Program-made: the position numbers and the translations under genes | The notes under the pieces: generated by a model | Told to the model about the DNA's origin: nothing | Seen by the model: only the letters and a program-made list of their open reading frames with translations | Databases searched by the model: none | In this document: positions 35,850-48,300 of the stretch, piece by piece | Numbering within the stretch: position 1 is the stretch's first letter | Layout: every line of letters begins with the position of its first letter | Source: Toxotes chatareus | Lineage: Eukaryota > Chordata > Actinopteri > Toxotidae | NCBI GenBank assembly: GCA_016801885.1 | Contig: CM028891.1 | Span: forward strand, 12,693,517-12,757,516 | Direction of reading: 5' to 3' | DNA length: 64,000 bases

Positions 35850-36110
35850 ATCTAATCACCTCGCTGCTCCGGTATAGATCTGAGTTCACCTTCCATTACG
35901 GCATTATAGAGTCTGAATCATAATTGAAAAATTGATTACAAAATAATGACATGACACTTGTTTAATCAACTCACTCCGAGCCGAGCAAATAAACTTACAC
36001 AATGCACATGCACACACTTTCTGGTGTGGGTAATGAAAGCTGCAAGGTGAAAAGCACTTTATCAAATGAATGGCTGAAACACTGCAGACCATAGTTATTA
36101 TCAGTCCAGG
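35850..36110. promoter_or_regulatory. candidate conserved block with dense homeodomain cores
   Basis: CATTACG (35894-35900), CATAATTG (about 35919-35926), TTGATTAC (35932-35939), AATAATGAC (35942-35950) and TTTAATCAA (35961-35969): five TAAT/ATTA-type cores in 76 bases of otherwise non-repetitive DNA. This is the densest such cluster I noticed in the proximal desert. Confidence 0.38.
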
Positions 36111-36189
36111 CTGGAGGCTGAGACTCCTGTGAAAACCGGGATGCAGCTGAGAGTAATCTCTAACTGGATTTAATTGCTAGGTGGAGAAC

Positions 36190-36218
36190 GGGTGTGGGGG
36201 GGGGGGTGATTGGGGGGG
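36190..36218. other. guanine-rich tract with quadruplex potential
   Basis: GGG (36190-36192), a G11 run (36196-36206) and a G7 run (36212-36218) lie on the + strand, separated by TGT and TGATT. The long run can supply two of four needed tracts. Confidence 0.6.
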
Positions 36219-36224
36219 ATTGCC

Positions 36225-36510
36225 ATATTTATGAAAGTAAACATGATACTTCGCTTCCATGCTGCCTCCTCACATGTGGTTTCCCGATCTCAGGTCATCT
36301 TCCCTGCATCTGCTCCTCATGAAGGCAACTGCCGAGGAATAAAGTATTAATTATGGCTGTGTGGTTGAATGGTGTCTGGGGGTATCGGCGTGGCAGAACA
36401 TTTTAAGTTTTGCCCTTCATAATTCCTGTATGTTTGAGCTCCGGTGCAGGACCGGGCATGTTTACGGTCTGAACTGATGCATTCAGGGTCTAACGCAAAC
36501 CCTGAAGAAA
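36225..36510. promoter_or_regulatory. candidate conserved block with two forkhead-type sites
   Basis: GTAAACA (36237-36243) and TGTTTAC (36459-36465) are full forkhead cores. TTAATTATGG lies between them (about 36348-36357). FoxA factors drive shh in midline tissue. Binding here is inferred. Confidence 0.35.
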
Positions 36511-36814
36511 GCCATTCATCTGTATTCATTTATTCAGAATACAACAATGACCCTCTCTGTGGCTCCAAAGGGGGATAACACCAGCTATGTGACATCCACA
36601 CAGTGATCAATTTACTCCGCCACACAAACATGTTGTTGCTGACCCCCCTCCTCTCTCCCTCTGATCTTTTGGTTTGTGTGACTTGCATTGCACAACAGAC
36701 AGACATCATCTCCGAATCCTGTATTGGTTGTATTATCTACATTGTAATAATAGGGTCACTTGATATTTCGTGGTTGTCCACATTACATCATTCATGGCAC
36801 CTGCAGAGCACTGA

Positions 36815-36868
36815 GAAAAAAAAATAAAAAAACAAAGCAAAAAAACAAACAAACAAAAAAAAAAAAAA
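36815..36868. repeat. A-rich low-complexity tract
   Basis: A54-like tract with scattered T, C and G, possibly the tail of a lost retrotransposed copy. No target-site duplication was seen. Confidence 0.7.
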
Positions 36869-37229
36869 CCCACTTCATCTCACTACAGTTTCGTACATTT
36901 CCATTATGGTAATTTTCAAGTTGAATTTCCGGATAGAGCTTATCATCTGCAGACTTAACCATACATTGGATCACCATGTTTTTAGTTTTAATTTTAATCT
37001 CCTTTTGATGTGTTCTTCCACGCAGGAGAGGTAGCTTAATGCACAGGTATCAGTGAGAATTACAGGCGGGTTCCTGCACACTGTCAGCCACACTTTCTTG
37101 TGGCTTTCTAAGTAGAGCTGGCTGCTGTGGGAGATGAAGGGCCACTGTGAAGTTTTACATAGATGATCATGCCTGATTTTTTTATGTTCTCTGCTCCAAC
37201 CTTTGAACACAGGATGTGTTTCCAAGTCA

Positions 37230-37565
37230 AGTAATTAACTCGGGGCATAGCCAGTTTTCATCCACAGTCTGTCAACTCGCTTCGAGGGAGCGTTACCAAA
37301 TAATGAAAATGAAAGATTGATACTTTGCAGTATTACGTTCCCAGCTGCATTATTCTAAATGTGTGTGTGTGTGTGTGTGTGACTCAGTTGCAGTGATTAC
37401 TTAAATTGTGTAATGAGGTCATCGAAGCAAACTTAATTCCAGCCAAGTTCTAAAACCATTTTTGCTCGGCTCATAATTCAGAAATGCCTCAGTTGAACCC
37501 GTTGCTCTGCATCTCCGAAGAGGAAAGTATATTAAGGATTATAAATTGCAGAAATAATAAATGAC
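37230..37565. promoter_or_regulatory. candidate conserved block interrupted by a (TG)n
   Basis: High-complexity sequence flanks a (TG)n at 37360-37381. The right half holds TGATTACTTAAATTG and TAATGAGG (about 37394-37418) and ACTTAATT (about 37431-37438). It looks like an element into which a microsatellite has grown. Inference only. Confidence 0.33.
37360..37381. repeat. (TG)n microsatellite
   Basis: About 11 perfect TG units. Confidence 0.9.
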
Positions 37566-37604
37566 AAAGCAGTTTTTGCACAGGAGTAAGTCTGAACGTG
37601 AGGC

Positions 37605-37621
37605 TGTGTGTGTGTGTGTGT
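37605..37621. repeat. (TG)n microsatellite
   Basis: About 8 perfect units followed by T-rich sequence. Confidence 0.85.
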
Positions 37622-39184
37622 TTGTTTATGTGTGATAATTTGTTGTGTGTGGTTTTTTTTTGTTTTCTGCCTAAATAGCAAATGTGATTGAATACATGAC
37701 ACAGAATTAAGGCAGCTGTGAAACAGGAGGGGGACTCAGGGCATTTCTCCTCATGTCCTCGTATACATCCAGTGGACAAGTTGTGTCTTTGTGTAACTTT
37801 GTCTCTGCTGCTGGAGGGAAAGTTTTGAGCTCCTCAACACACAATGTCCTCTATCCCATTTCCCAAGTCTCTTTGCATTTAATGATGCCAAAGAGAATCA
37901 AATTAAAGGGACATCCATACTGCGATCACTAAATAACTTACACTGCATCAAAATTAATGGATATTATAAACTAAAAGTCAGGTTTGTAGCATCTGAATTC
38001 CTGTACTGATAAGACATTACTGAAACCTAATGACCTTAAACAGTTATACAACCTTTCACTGCTGATAAATAGAAAACACAGTTGACTAAATCAACTGTGC
38101 AAACACTCAACAATAGGCCAACAATGCTGAACTGATAAGTACTGACTCACAATTTGCTAAAACCTCCTTTAAACAATAAAAACAACACTAAACTTTAGCT
38201 ACGGCAAAGGTGGACTTACCCTTTGCTGCACAGAACCAGAATCCTGTATGATCCCATCAAACACCTTAATACTGACATTAATTTGCTGCCAACACAATTG
38301 GCTGTTGCTTTACAAGCAAATTAAGATGATCAGGAGACTGTAACCACTAATATCATTCAGAACTGTGTGTTTTTAACTCAGAGACCAGGAGAGGCAGTAA
38401 GAGCGAGGTGACATCCTCTCATTTTCAGACCCAGTCACCGTCTTTCCACCAGCGCTGATCAAAGACTGCACTCTGCACTAAGCTCTGCACTTGAAAGTAA
38501 TAAATTTGTCAAGAAGAAAAGCAGACAACATCGCAGCCGGTGTCAGTTTATTAAAGCGTGACAGGTGGAGTTGTGCCTCTGGTTGTGCGAGCTGCCAAGT
38601 GGGTGAAAACTTTGCATTAGCCACAGTTTACCTGCAGCTGTATAACACAGAATGAGATTCATTATTAGTTGTAAATACAGGTGTCAGCCTACGACAGTGA
38701 CAGTGTGAATTAACCCTGATGAACCCTGAACCTCACTTTGGGAATCACTGGCACACTGTTTCCTATCTTGTCCCCCAAAATGATGTAGTTGTATGATAAT
38801 GCTGTGCAGGAAAACAAAATAAATGTTGTGAGTTCACTTTTTACATTTTTATGTTAAAAATCAACACTTGTTCAACCATGCAGTTTCCTAACTGTATTAA
38901 TTAAAAAAAATAATAATCTGGATGGCGTCATATCCTTCAAAATGTATCTGCCCCTGCAGATTAGTAGCATACACATGTAACTTTCAGGCAGCAGGGCTCC
39001 TGTGTGAGCTGCAGACTGGGAGACTGAACAGATTCTCCTGCAGCCTCCACTGCTTCAGCTCCAGTGTCAGTGTAGCCCCAGCATCTCTGCCTCACTGCCA
39101 GCCAGAGGTATCAATGATGTAATGCTCATCCACAGACAAATACAGATATGATATTACATCATCGGTACTAAACCTGGGTAGAGT

Positions 39185-39242
39185 GCACACACACACACAC
39201 ATACTGTACACAACCGCACAGACACACACACCCACACACACA
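39185..39242. repeat. (CA)n microsatellite, interrupted
   Basis: A perfect CA run of about 8 units, then further CA-rich segments with interruptions. Confidence 0.85.
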
Positions 39243-39385
39243 TTTAGGATAATTAAGCTTTTGCTGCTCAGCCTGCATTGTTGACATTCAGCAGCCTTTC
39301 AGAACTTTTGAATGTGGTGCTAATTTGGCAACGACGGTGCCTTTTATCATTTAGCAGATGCTTTTCAATCATGTGTAATGCTGTG
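39243..39385. promoter_or_regulatory. candidate conserved regulatory block
   Basis: Repeat-free sequence with GATAATTAAGC (about 39248-39258), GCTAATTTGGC (about 39320-39330) and TTTTCAATCATGTG (about 39362-39375). Inferred from composition. Confidence 0.27.
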
Positions 39386-42300
39386 GGGGAAAATGAGTAT
39401 CTCAGGATAGTCTAGAGGAGTTTGGTAAGTTGGTGGATTTTGGGGGGAAATGAGGAAGCTTTCAATGTGTCTACACTCAGGGTGGGAATGACAAGACCAG
39501 GGTGCAGGAAGGAGCAATTATATCCCCTGAAGAGTTGTTTGACAGTTTTATAGTGCAACATCTATTTTCTCTATCCTCCATATCGACATCTGTCTGGGGA
39601 AAAGAGTGCCATTAGTTCCCCTAAAACACATCTCAATAATTAATGTTATGCTTTGGAAAGTCACTGAATATGGTGGATAGAAATGTTGTAGTTGGGCCAT
39701 TGTTTTCACACTGGTCTGAAGAAAGTATCAGCCTCTATTCTCATAACACGCTTAAGGGTATTAAATGTTCTTGACATGTTCTTACATGTTTCAAATGAGG
39801 GGCTGACAAACATAAATGCTACTTATGACACGTGTAAATCATTTTAAACACTTTCAGCGCTCAAATGTCAAAGTGTTTTTATAATTGGATATCCCAAAGT
39901 CTGTAATTATAAAAAAAAAAAAAAACCTGACAACAAACAGAACAGGATCAATAACTGGAGGGTAAGGTTTCTCGGCGTGCTGGTTCATCCAGAATGAGAT
40001 TTCACAGCTGTAGAGACGTTAGGGAAATCAAGACATTGCAAAAAGTATCATGTCTGTAACAGTCGATAAAATCAACGCTGCAAAACAGCTTTGTTTCTAA
40101 TGTTTGCTGTCATATTTTATCTTTGCCTTTGTTTCCTCTGTGCTTATCTTTTCTGGTCCACAGCTAAGGGAGGAAATGCATGGCCATATGTAGTTTGGTT
40201 ACACTAGTGATAAGGATGAATTTGCAGATAGTGCAGACCAGGACAGCAAATATTTAGCTCTCCCTGCTAATGAGCCTGCCAAAGTACAATTACACTCTAT
40301 AACTTCCAAGAAATTGCTTTTAACCATATCTAATGACGAACCTCAGGGTTTGAATGTCATTAAGCCTAAAATATGCTCCAGAGAAGATGGGATTAAAATC
40401 AATACCAACTTTCTTACTTCATTTTATAAAACATTAACAACTGCCTCCATCCTAAATATATTTTTGCCTGTTGTGCAGATTTCATTTAAATTTGTTATAA
40501 TAAGCGTTCCATTAAGTTATGTTAGGATATATCCAGTATATCAGAACTTGTCATACATAAAAATTAGGTTTAAGTGACCTAACTGATTTGTGTTCATGTA
40601 CAATTTTTTAGTCAAAACTCATAAATTCATATGGTGACCATAAAACACCAAATGCAACTGGACTAAATGTTATGTCAAAGGCAGATTTTGGTCATCAAAA
40701 AGAGATCTCAGGTCCACTTCAACTTGAGCAATAAATTGATAACATCTAAACTAGACAAAAGCTGTAAATTAAGTTACGATATCATCAGTCAGATCAGTGA
40801 GTAAGCAGACAGCATTTCCTCGCACAGTTCGAATCGCCTCAGGCCGCAGACTCTCGGCCAAGTAGCTTCGTTTCCACTTAAGCGTCTGCTGCAGTTAAAA
40901 TACAATGGGACAACATAAATCACAATACACTGCATAAGGTGCACACCCGTGTAACCTGAGATGTTATTAATTAGCACATCAGGATTTGGGATCAGTGAGA
41001 CGTTCCAGTGAGATTTGTCAGAGCCTGCAATGCATTAGATTTTCATCTCAGTTTACTTCAGACCTGTGAGACAGAAGCTGTCTATCGGATGACAGAAGGA
41101 TGAGGAGCAACGCATCTGTCAGATGGACATAACAAGACACATTTATTTGACCTGCGCATTGAGTTAATGTTTCCACTGACAAAATTATTTTAATAAACTC
41201 TAGATAGTAATAAAAATATAGCCTTGAGCATTTGTAGATATATAGTTCTGTTCCCTAAAAAAAAATCCTGTCTTTATAAAAAAAAAAAAAACTACACATA
41301 GAAAGATGCAAGGCTGCATAGTGTCGCCCTTCAAAGCCTCTAAAAAATATTCTCTTAATCAGCATCTTACTATAAGTGTTGGAGTCTTGCACAAACACAC
41401 AATTCCAGATTTGGAGCCGTTTTGGTTCATTTGCATGGCTTCTGTACCTGCTTATCTCTCTTTTTGTCCTCTTTGTGGTTGGGGCTCATTTGGAAAAATG
41501 TGACGTCATGCTTTGCCGTGCAGAAGCCACAGGTTTGAATCAAAATCTAAGGTCGTTGGGTTGTTTATATCTTGTACATCTTTTATTGAATATGCAAATA
41601 CATATTTTTATTAAACCACAGTAGCTGGCTGCACTGTTCACAGCGGATTCATGGTGTTTCAGCCAAATTCTCACTCTGCATTGGCAGTGGTGTAACTCCT
41701 GTCCCGACGTGGCCCCTCTGCACATCACTGTGCTGCCATTGTCTTCGGATTTCTCAGCAGTGACTTCAGTCCAGAGGTCTGCCACTAATTGGATGTTTAT
41801 TGAAGCAAAATTGGCCAATTCAAAAGAAAAAAAGAAAAATCCCACGACTGCTGCAGCTGACGCGCCTGGCATCAGCAATCATATCATGTTCGAAGTTGCC
41901 TAAATCACACGTTTTGCCCATTCTCACATTTAGTACAATAGAAACTAAGTGCTGACTCACTGTCTGCAGGATCAAGCTGTGAGTGTAAACAGGAAGATGT
42001 TCCCAATAAAGTGACCACAGTGCATACATGCAGGGAGGAAAAGCCTGTCCGTTTTGATCCACCTGTGTTTTCCCACCGAAGGAATTTCATAACTATACCG
42101 TCATAAACTTCCTTATATAACATAGGCGTCAATGTATTGCGGCTTTCGTAACCAGTGAGAGTTCTTGTTGCCTCTCCCAATTACGTGTGAGTGTCATCAC
42201 TCTTTAGCTGAATACCCTGTAATATTATTTTTTCTCACCGTGAATTAGGGACTACGAAAATTACAGGCTAGAGGTCTGCCTCGCAGTTTTATGAACTTAA

Positions 42301-43300
42301 AGTGCTGATATTGATGGAAGGGTAATAGTAGTCCTCGGCCCTGAGTGTAAATAGTATCTAAGGTGATTACTCTTTTATCATGTGGGGGGGAAAAAAAGGT
42401 GGAGAAGCACTCAGGGGAATGTGAGACCTAACGCAGAGGGCCACAGTCTGAGAAAACAAACACTGCTTTACTTCCATCCTGTTATTTTCAGATTTATTAG
42501 AAACATTAACATTAACAAACATCATGGTTGGATGAACAAATTCCATGTCATCCATATCTAGTGGTGCAGAGTAACAGAGTATATTTACTCAATTTACTCT
42601 TCTGCTTCTTTATACTTCTATGAAATCTTAGAGCTGTAGCTAATTTACAGTCAGAGCTATTATATATGATGCATTTTTATAACTTAAACAACCCAACACT
42701 GCATTGAATAGTTCAAAACATCTCCATTTGGACCAGCTACAACAGTAAAATGCTTCCAAAACATTAATGCATTAGTAATAATAGTTCAATAATATAAAAT
42801 ACAGTAAGGAAATACTTACAGGGACCATCCTCCTATATGATGGGGTACATTATTTTGTCACCTGATCAAGCTTCTGAAAGCAGGATTTTTATTTACATAT
42901 TTTTACTTTTCAGTTTTGCTGCTACTTACTTAAATGGTTTTAATGCTTCCTCCAATTCTGTTTATATTTTAGGTGATGTAATTACACAATATGTAATTAT
43001 AATAACACTTATAATAATACGTTTATTGTGTAGCACTTATGTAATTTATAAGCACAGCTATAATTATATGAGATGCTTCATTTTTTACGTGTTGATCCAT
43101 TTTAGGATTTTAAAGGTGCTGCAGGTGGAAATAAATCATTATTGGCTCATTTTTACTTTTTAATTAAATTAATCATTAATATTTGTGCAATGTGTTGAAC
43201 TGTGTGTATGTGTGTGTGTGTAACTGCAAAACAGAACAAAATACCCAAGGTATTTATGTGTGTCCAGAACAACAAACTCACTACAAAGCTAGTGTACTGT
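39385..43300. other. desert segment without recognised genes
   Basis: AT-rich sequence with A runs at about 39909-39925 and 41279-41292. A fragment CAATAAAGTGACCACAGTG at about 42006-42024 is like the end of a common fish repeat. A clear decayed element lies at 42560-42961. No exon seen. Confidence 0.55.
42560..42961. repeat. decayed copy of a widespread percomorph interspersed element
   Basis: It opens with AGTGGTGCAGAGTAACAGAG, passes through CCAGCTACAACAGTAAAATG, ACATTAATGCATTAGTAATA and ACAGGGACCAT, and ends with AATGCTTCCTCCAATTCTG. In order these match the familiar fish element 'agtggtggaaagtaactaag ... ccagctacaacagtaaaatgctgc ... gggaccattctgc ... tacttcttccaccactg'. The order of several separate matches makes this the safest repeat call in the window, though made without a database. 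Confidence 0.75.
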
Positions 43301-43309
43301 ATCACCGCT

Positions 43310-44180
43310 GAACACTGTTCAGCTGAATGTGTGATCCTGAGATCTGGCAGTGGTCCACGATCTGTTCAGCATCGCTCCACAGCTGAGGACTCACCGTCAC
43401 AGAACAGCAGAGCGCAATCTGAAAGTTGCTCTCCTTTGCTACATCTCCAATCAATCTGCTTGGCAGCTCCTCTGTTCACAGTTAAGCATCTGTTAAATTG
43501 TTTTGGTTAATTTATATCTGGAAGCTCTCGTTACGCAGGAGTCCCTAAAAAGCTCTCTTGACACCCATGTCGAAGGGTTAAGATTTTTGATTTTCATCAG
43601 TGTGTTGTGCCCCCCCCCTCTTACTCCTCCACCCCCTCACTTGCATTTGGCCTCCTCTCTCTGGGAAGCTGAGCATATAGCTGATATCTTTCAATCAAGA
43701 GCTCTCCTGTCCTTGCAATCACAGTGTCATTGTTCGTCTCATGTTGTGGAAAGCTCTTTTGACAGAGCGCTGTGATGAATCACCTGGCTAAGGCTTTTGG
43801 AAAAGAAGCCTTCAGATCCCATCGCCCTCTTTTTCATAGAGTTGGAAAAAAACAACATTCAATTCATTTCTCCTGCTCTTTCATGTCTCCTGCTGCTTTT
43901 TTCGTTTCGTACACAGTGTTTTAAAAGTTATTCACAGCAAACCCTCCTCTTTTCTTCGTGCTGGGCTTCGCAAAGCAAATATCTGGCGGGTTTAGTTCAT
44001 AAAGGAAGCGCTTTTACTTGCTTAAGGTGCTGACGGCAAGGTGCACTCTGTTATGTTGGAGGCTTAGAAAAACAAAACTTCGCGGGGTAAGTCTCAGCCG
44101 CCAAATTAAGTGGCAGAGGATTCTAATTCTTCCCCGCTCACCCTGTGGAAAAACGAATCCCCTCACTCTTTTGTCCAGTA
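43310..44180. promoter_or_regulatory. candidate regulatory region (extended repeat-poor block)
   Basis: Nearly 0.9 kb of repeat-poor sequence with TCAATCAA (43691-43698), GATGAATCACC (about 43774-43784) and CCAAATTAAG (about 44102-44111). A 15-mer AAAGCTCTYTTGACA occurs at 43549-43563 and 43750-43764 (14 of 15 identical). Enhancer identity is inferred. Confidence 0.3.
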
Positions 44181-45159
44181 AGCCGCTGCAATGCAGAGAA
44201 ACTTGTGTTTTTTTTTTTCCAGATTGTCATGAAATTCAGCTGTTTTTTTTCCCTCTTATATCAACTCTTAAAAGTGAAAAGAGGGACAAATATAAACTTG
44301 CAGGAGCAGCGTGTGAGCACATGATCGGGTCCAGGCTGACTGTTTTTCAAAAGGCTGAACACATCATAGAAGAAACCGACTGTGAGAGAAGTGCAAATGA
44401 CACTCCCTCAAACCAGGCAAAGAGAGTGATTTAGAGCACCTGTGATCTCACTACACGAAAGCACAATGTGCTTTCAAAGCCTGTCAATGATCACTCATTC
44501 TCTGCAATGGGCTGATTATAAACGCTGTTAAACATGTGCAGCATATATCAGTATTCAAATCATGACAAGCGGCAGATTAGCAGGAGCATTTTCCTGAGAT
44601 TAGAAAGCATCTTGTTAGGTTTGTTACCTGTGGCAGCTCTATCAGAGGGGTTGGGTAAAGGTGAGGGATGTCATGCATGGCAGCCAGAGGGAATTTATAG
44701 ATCCAGACGCATTGTACCTGCCAGCTGTGCTGCGATCACTCCTCCCAGTCCTCCCAATGCAGACATAACAAGCTTCCTGAGTGATGGGATACAAACTTTT
44801 GGACTGGCCTCCAAAAGCTTAACCTTAACCAAACACTGCAAACTTCAATGACACACAGATCAAACCATATAAATACTCATATATTTATACATCAAGAAAT
44901 TCCTGACCACACCAAACACTGCAGTGATCTGCCAAACACCTCGGGGCATGACTTTTTATTCGCTGCTGAGCAATTAAAACTCCTTATTGCAGCTGTATAC
45001 AATGCAAGAAAATTATGATGTGTTCTTGATTAATGCTGTTTGGAAAGAGTTTAAGTACAGAGCTTAAAAGTGTTTCATAGACAATACAAAACTGGATATT
45101 AGACAAATGTCAGTTTGTGAACATGTAAAGGCCGGAAGTTTTCTTAAGACCACGTTTAA

Positions 45160-45182
45160 AAACACTTTTTTCAAAAGTGTTT
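45160..45182. other. perfect inverted repeat (10-bp arms, 3-base loop)
   Basis: AAACACTTTT (45160-45169) and AAAAGTGTTT (45173-45182) flank TTC. The right arm sequence also occurs at 45066-45075. Confidence 0.7.
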
Positions 45183-45339
45183 TGAAAGAGTCTTTCCCCA
45201 TTTCTTGCAGCCTGAAATGTCTTGAATACAGGGCATGTTTCAACATTTCAACAAGGGGCACTGCTATTTTGTCACGATTATTTTTTAGAGGCTCTTCTTT
45301 CACGGAGATATTGAATGAAGCAATCTGTACAATTAAGGC

Positions 45340-45610
45340 ACAGGAGCTTCAGCAATGTGAAGGTTTCGGAGACCTGGACAAACCCTTTGCTGTCTGCAGC
45401 GGGAGGCCTGACACCTGGGCAAACACTGCAGCCCGATGATCTGTCATCAGCTATGGAAACCAGCACCAACCTGGTCGCTTTTGTCAGCGCACAAAAGAAA
45501 ATGCCTCAAATTAATTTAGCACTCGGCATTCATCTTCTGTTGAGGCTTAAGACCTCATCTAAGCTTGCGAAACAGCAAGGGGCTCATGGGGCTTCGTGTA
45601 AGAATTTTGG
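45340..45610. promoter_or_regulatory. candidate conserved regulatory block
   Basis: Repeat-free, balanced composition with AAATTAATTTAG (45508-45519), GATGATCTGTCATCAGC (about 45436-45452) and several CTGCAG-like steps. Short open frames on both strands reflect the lack of stops, not a gene. Inference only. Confidence 0.3.
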
Positions 45611-46442
45611 CTCATAGGTGAAGCCAAACGCTGTTAAGACATGACATGTTGACTGTTTAGTGAAGTATGTGTATCCTGTTAATTCAGACAGTTGGTAATA
45701 CCTGGGATCTACGAAGCCCTCAGATGTACTTCTCTGTGTACCCTCCTTCTCTGATCTCTTTTGCTCAGCCTTTCCTCCACAATGCCAGACCTCTTGAGGA
45801 CATACAAGATAATTGTCCCTCAGCCTCCTCTCTCCCACAGACAACTTCAAACAGAGCATTGCCAATTCAAGATTATGTTGAGCGTTGCTGGTGATGACTT
45901 CTAAAGAGCTCAATGATGACATGTTGAGTTTTGTAGTGGCCGTCCTGGTGACGCATTGCTCAGACCTGAAGTAAATATTCACACAGTCTGGAATGCAAAT
46001 GACTAACATCGTATGACTTTTCGAAGTGGTCACATGTCGTAGCCGGTCATTTTCTTTCTCTGGAAAATGTGCATCACAGGAAATGGTTTATTCACCTGAT
46101 TTACAAAACAGACAAACTGCTGTGGGAGGTTTGCTCTTTTTTATTTTCAAATGTCCCTGCAAAAATGAATGAACTTGTTCTGAAGTCCTCCAAAATACAA
46201 CTTTATTTGTACATCACCTTTTCCAACTCTCATTTACATTTAAATAGAAGGGATGTGTTCAAGGGCAGCGCTGGACTTTCAGCACAGAGGGGGCAGATCA
46301 TTCCCAAGAGGCCCTTCTGATGAAGTCATTTTAAAACACAACTAGTAAAATAGCTGATTTATTCTATCCTATCCATAAACACAAACTGTGAGATTAATCA
46401 AACACTCTGACTGAATTTAAGTTAATAAATACTAGTTATAGA

Positions 46443-46707
46443 TGTTTCACTCCCTAGTTGCTGTCCCTGCTGTAGCTCAGTGTAGTCCATTTGTGTATTC
46501 CACCATCCTCCATAGAACGAAATAACTGCAACTGAAAAGAAAAGACTATAACTATATAAAAGACTTTAAATGCCATTTCTCAAAGCCATGAGCTCCACAG
46601 ATTCCAGGCAGAAATCAGTAAAACCTCCAGATGCAAAACCAAAACTATCTGAATGGTGACACTGTAAGAAAATATATCTTTTTATAATTCGGGTGAAATG
46701 ACCCTTT
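46443..46707. repeat. decayed interspersed repeat
   Basis: TGAGCTCCACAGATTCCAGG, CAGAAATCAGTAAAACCTCC, AGATGCAAAACCAAAACTAT and the end GGGTGAAATGACCCTTTAA follow in order. This matches a short fish element ending '...gggtgaactgaccctttaa'. Recognised from memory. Confidence 0.5.
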
Positions 46708-48300
46708 AAATTTCTAAACAATTTGATAGTGATTATAAATCAATTAGTGTGTGCTGCATTCACTATTTTAATACTCTAACTGCACATTTAACCTGCAGCT
46801 ATGAATGCATACATTTATTGCAGGTAGGACCGCTATAGATTGGCAGAAAGCTTAGCACAAAAGAAGTAACCTGAGTGCCATTTCCATGGTAACACCATGT
46901 GGCTTGGCTGCAATCAGTGCAGCGTAGCTACGGCTGTCACACAAAGCCATTCAGACAGTCAAATGACAAGAGACCTTGAGAGTAAGACAGAAGGAGAGCC
47001 AGTGTGACAGGGCCTTTTCTTCTTAGCAGTGCATTATAAGGCACGCTGCTCAGACTTGATCGCACACCAGAGGAACTCATCTTAAGCTCTTTAAACTAGC
47101 CAGTAATCCACCAATATGTGCAATGTGACATGAATCTTTTGGCTGGAAAGGAGGGCATGCTACTGCATCGCATTCAGGTCACCTAATTCCTTGTCAGTGT
47201 TATCCATCCCACATCCATGTTATTATTCTTAACAATACTTGCTTTCAGATCAAGCACTTAAAAGGGAGTTAGTGTATCATCTGGATTTACTTGAATGGCA
47301 GGAGAATTTGGCAAACACATCAACATGAGATGCCAGATACAACTCCATAAATATTTTCACCATGACATATTTCTTTTAATTTTTTGCTCTTCATTGCATC
47401 ACATGCTCCTGCTACTGAACTTAAAGATTAAATGTTATTGGAGAGAAGTGTCAGCCAGGTGATGCATGTCCACTTAATCTTCTGATGCTTATTTGTGCCT
47501 AAGTAATATAAAGTAGGCTCTCATCCACAGCTAATTATGAAGTCTGAAATGGTGACTATGTTTAATGAACAGGGAATATATAAATATTAATGTCAGTTAA
47601 TATTTAATTAAGAATAACTCTATATGTGCTTCTTTTACCTGTTCACCATGTGAAAATGTTCACTAAACATTTTGCTGAGGCACCAATCCACATGCAATTC
47701 TTATAGAACTAAATTAACTTTGATTTGGGGTTAAATTTAGGTTCATGTTACACGTGTGCGGTCTGTTCACTTAAAAATACAGACAGGACAGTGGAAAAGG
47801 TGCCCACATCTGTCTGAACGAAAAACAGAAACCTCCATTTAATATTTATAAGTAGTATATAAATATTTAACAAATGGTTTATAACACACACAAAGTAGAT
47901 GTACACAGATTTAAGCTTTTATTAATGTATTTGTCAACTACTATAAATCCTCCTGTGGGCATCCATAAGTGGAGGCTGGTGTATGAACAAATAATGAATG
48001 AAAATATAGTAAAACACATTTGTAATAATATAAAATATGTATTCACAGAAGAAGTTATAGTTATTAACAAGTGCTATATATCCATTAACATTTAGCATGC
48101 CTTTATATCTGCTTACAATGACATTATAGTGTGTTCTACAACATTTATTAAATGTTTATGTACTGTTTTTTGTAGTATGTCCAGTGTATGGTTGCTTGAC
48201 AGCATGGCTGCCACCATGCTGGTACATTTCTGTGGTAAAAAGCTTTAATGAAAAGCTTAGAAATGACAAATGTAATTGATTAATAAAAAAAAAAAAAAAC

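Noticed and set aside
45584..46033. 149-codon frame on the - strand
   Set aside because: No family resemblance, and frames on both strands overlap here. This is consistent with chance.
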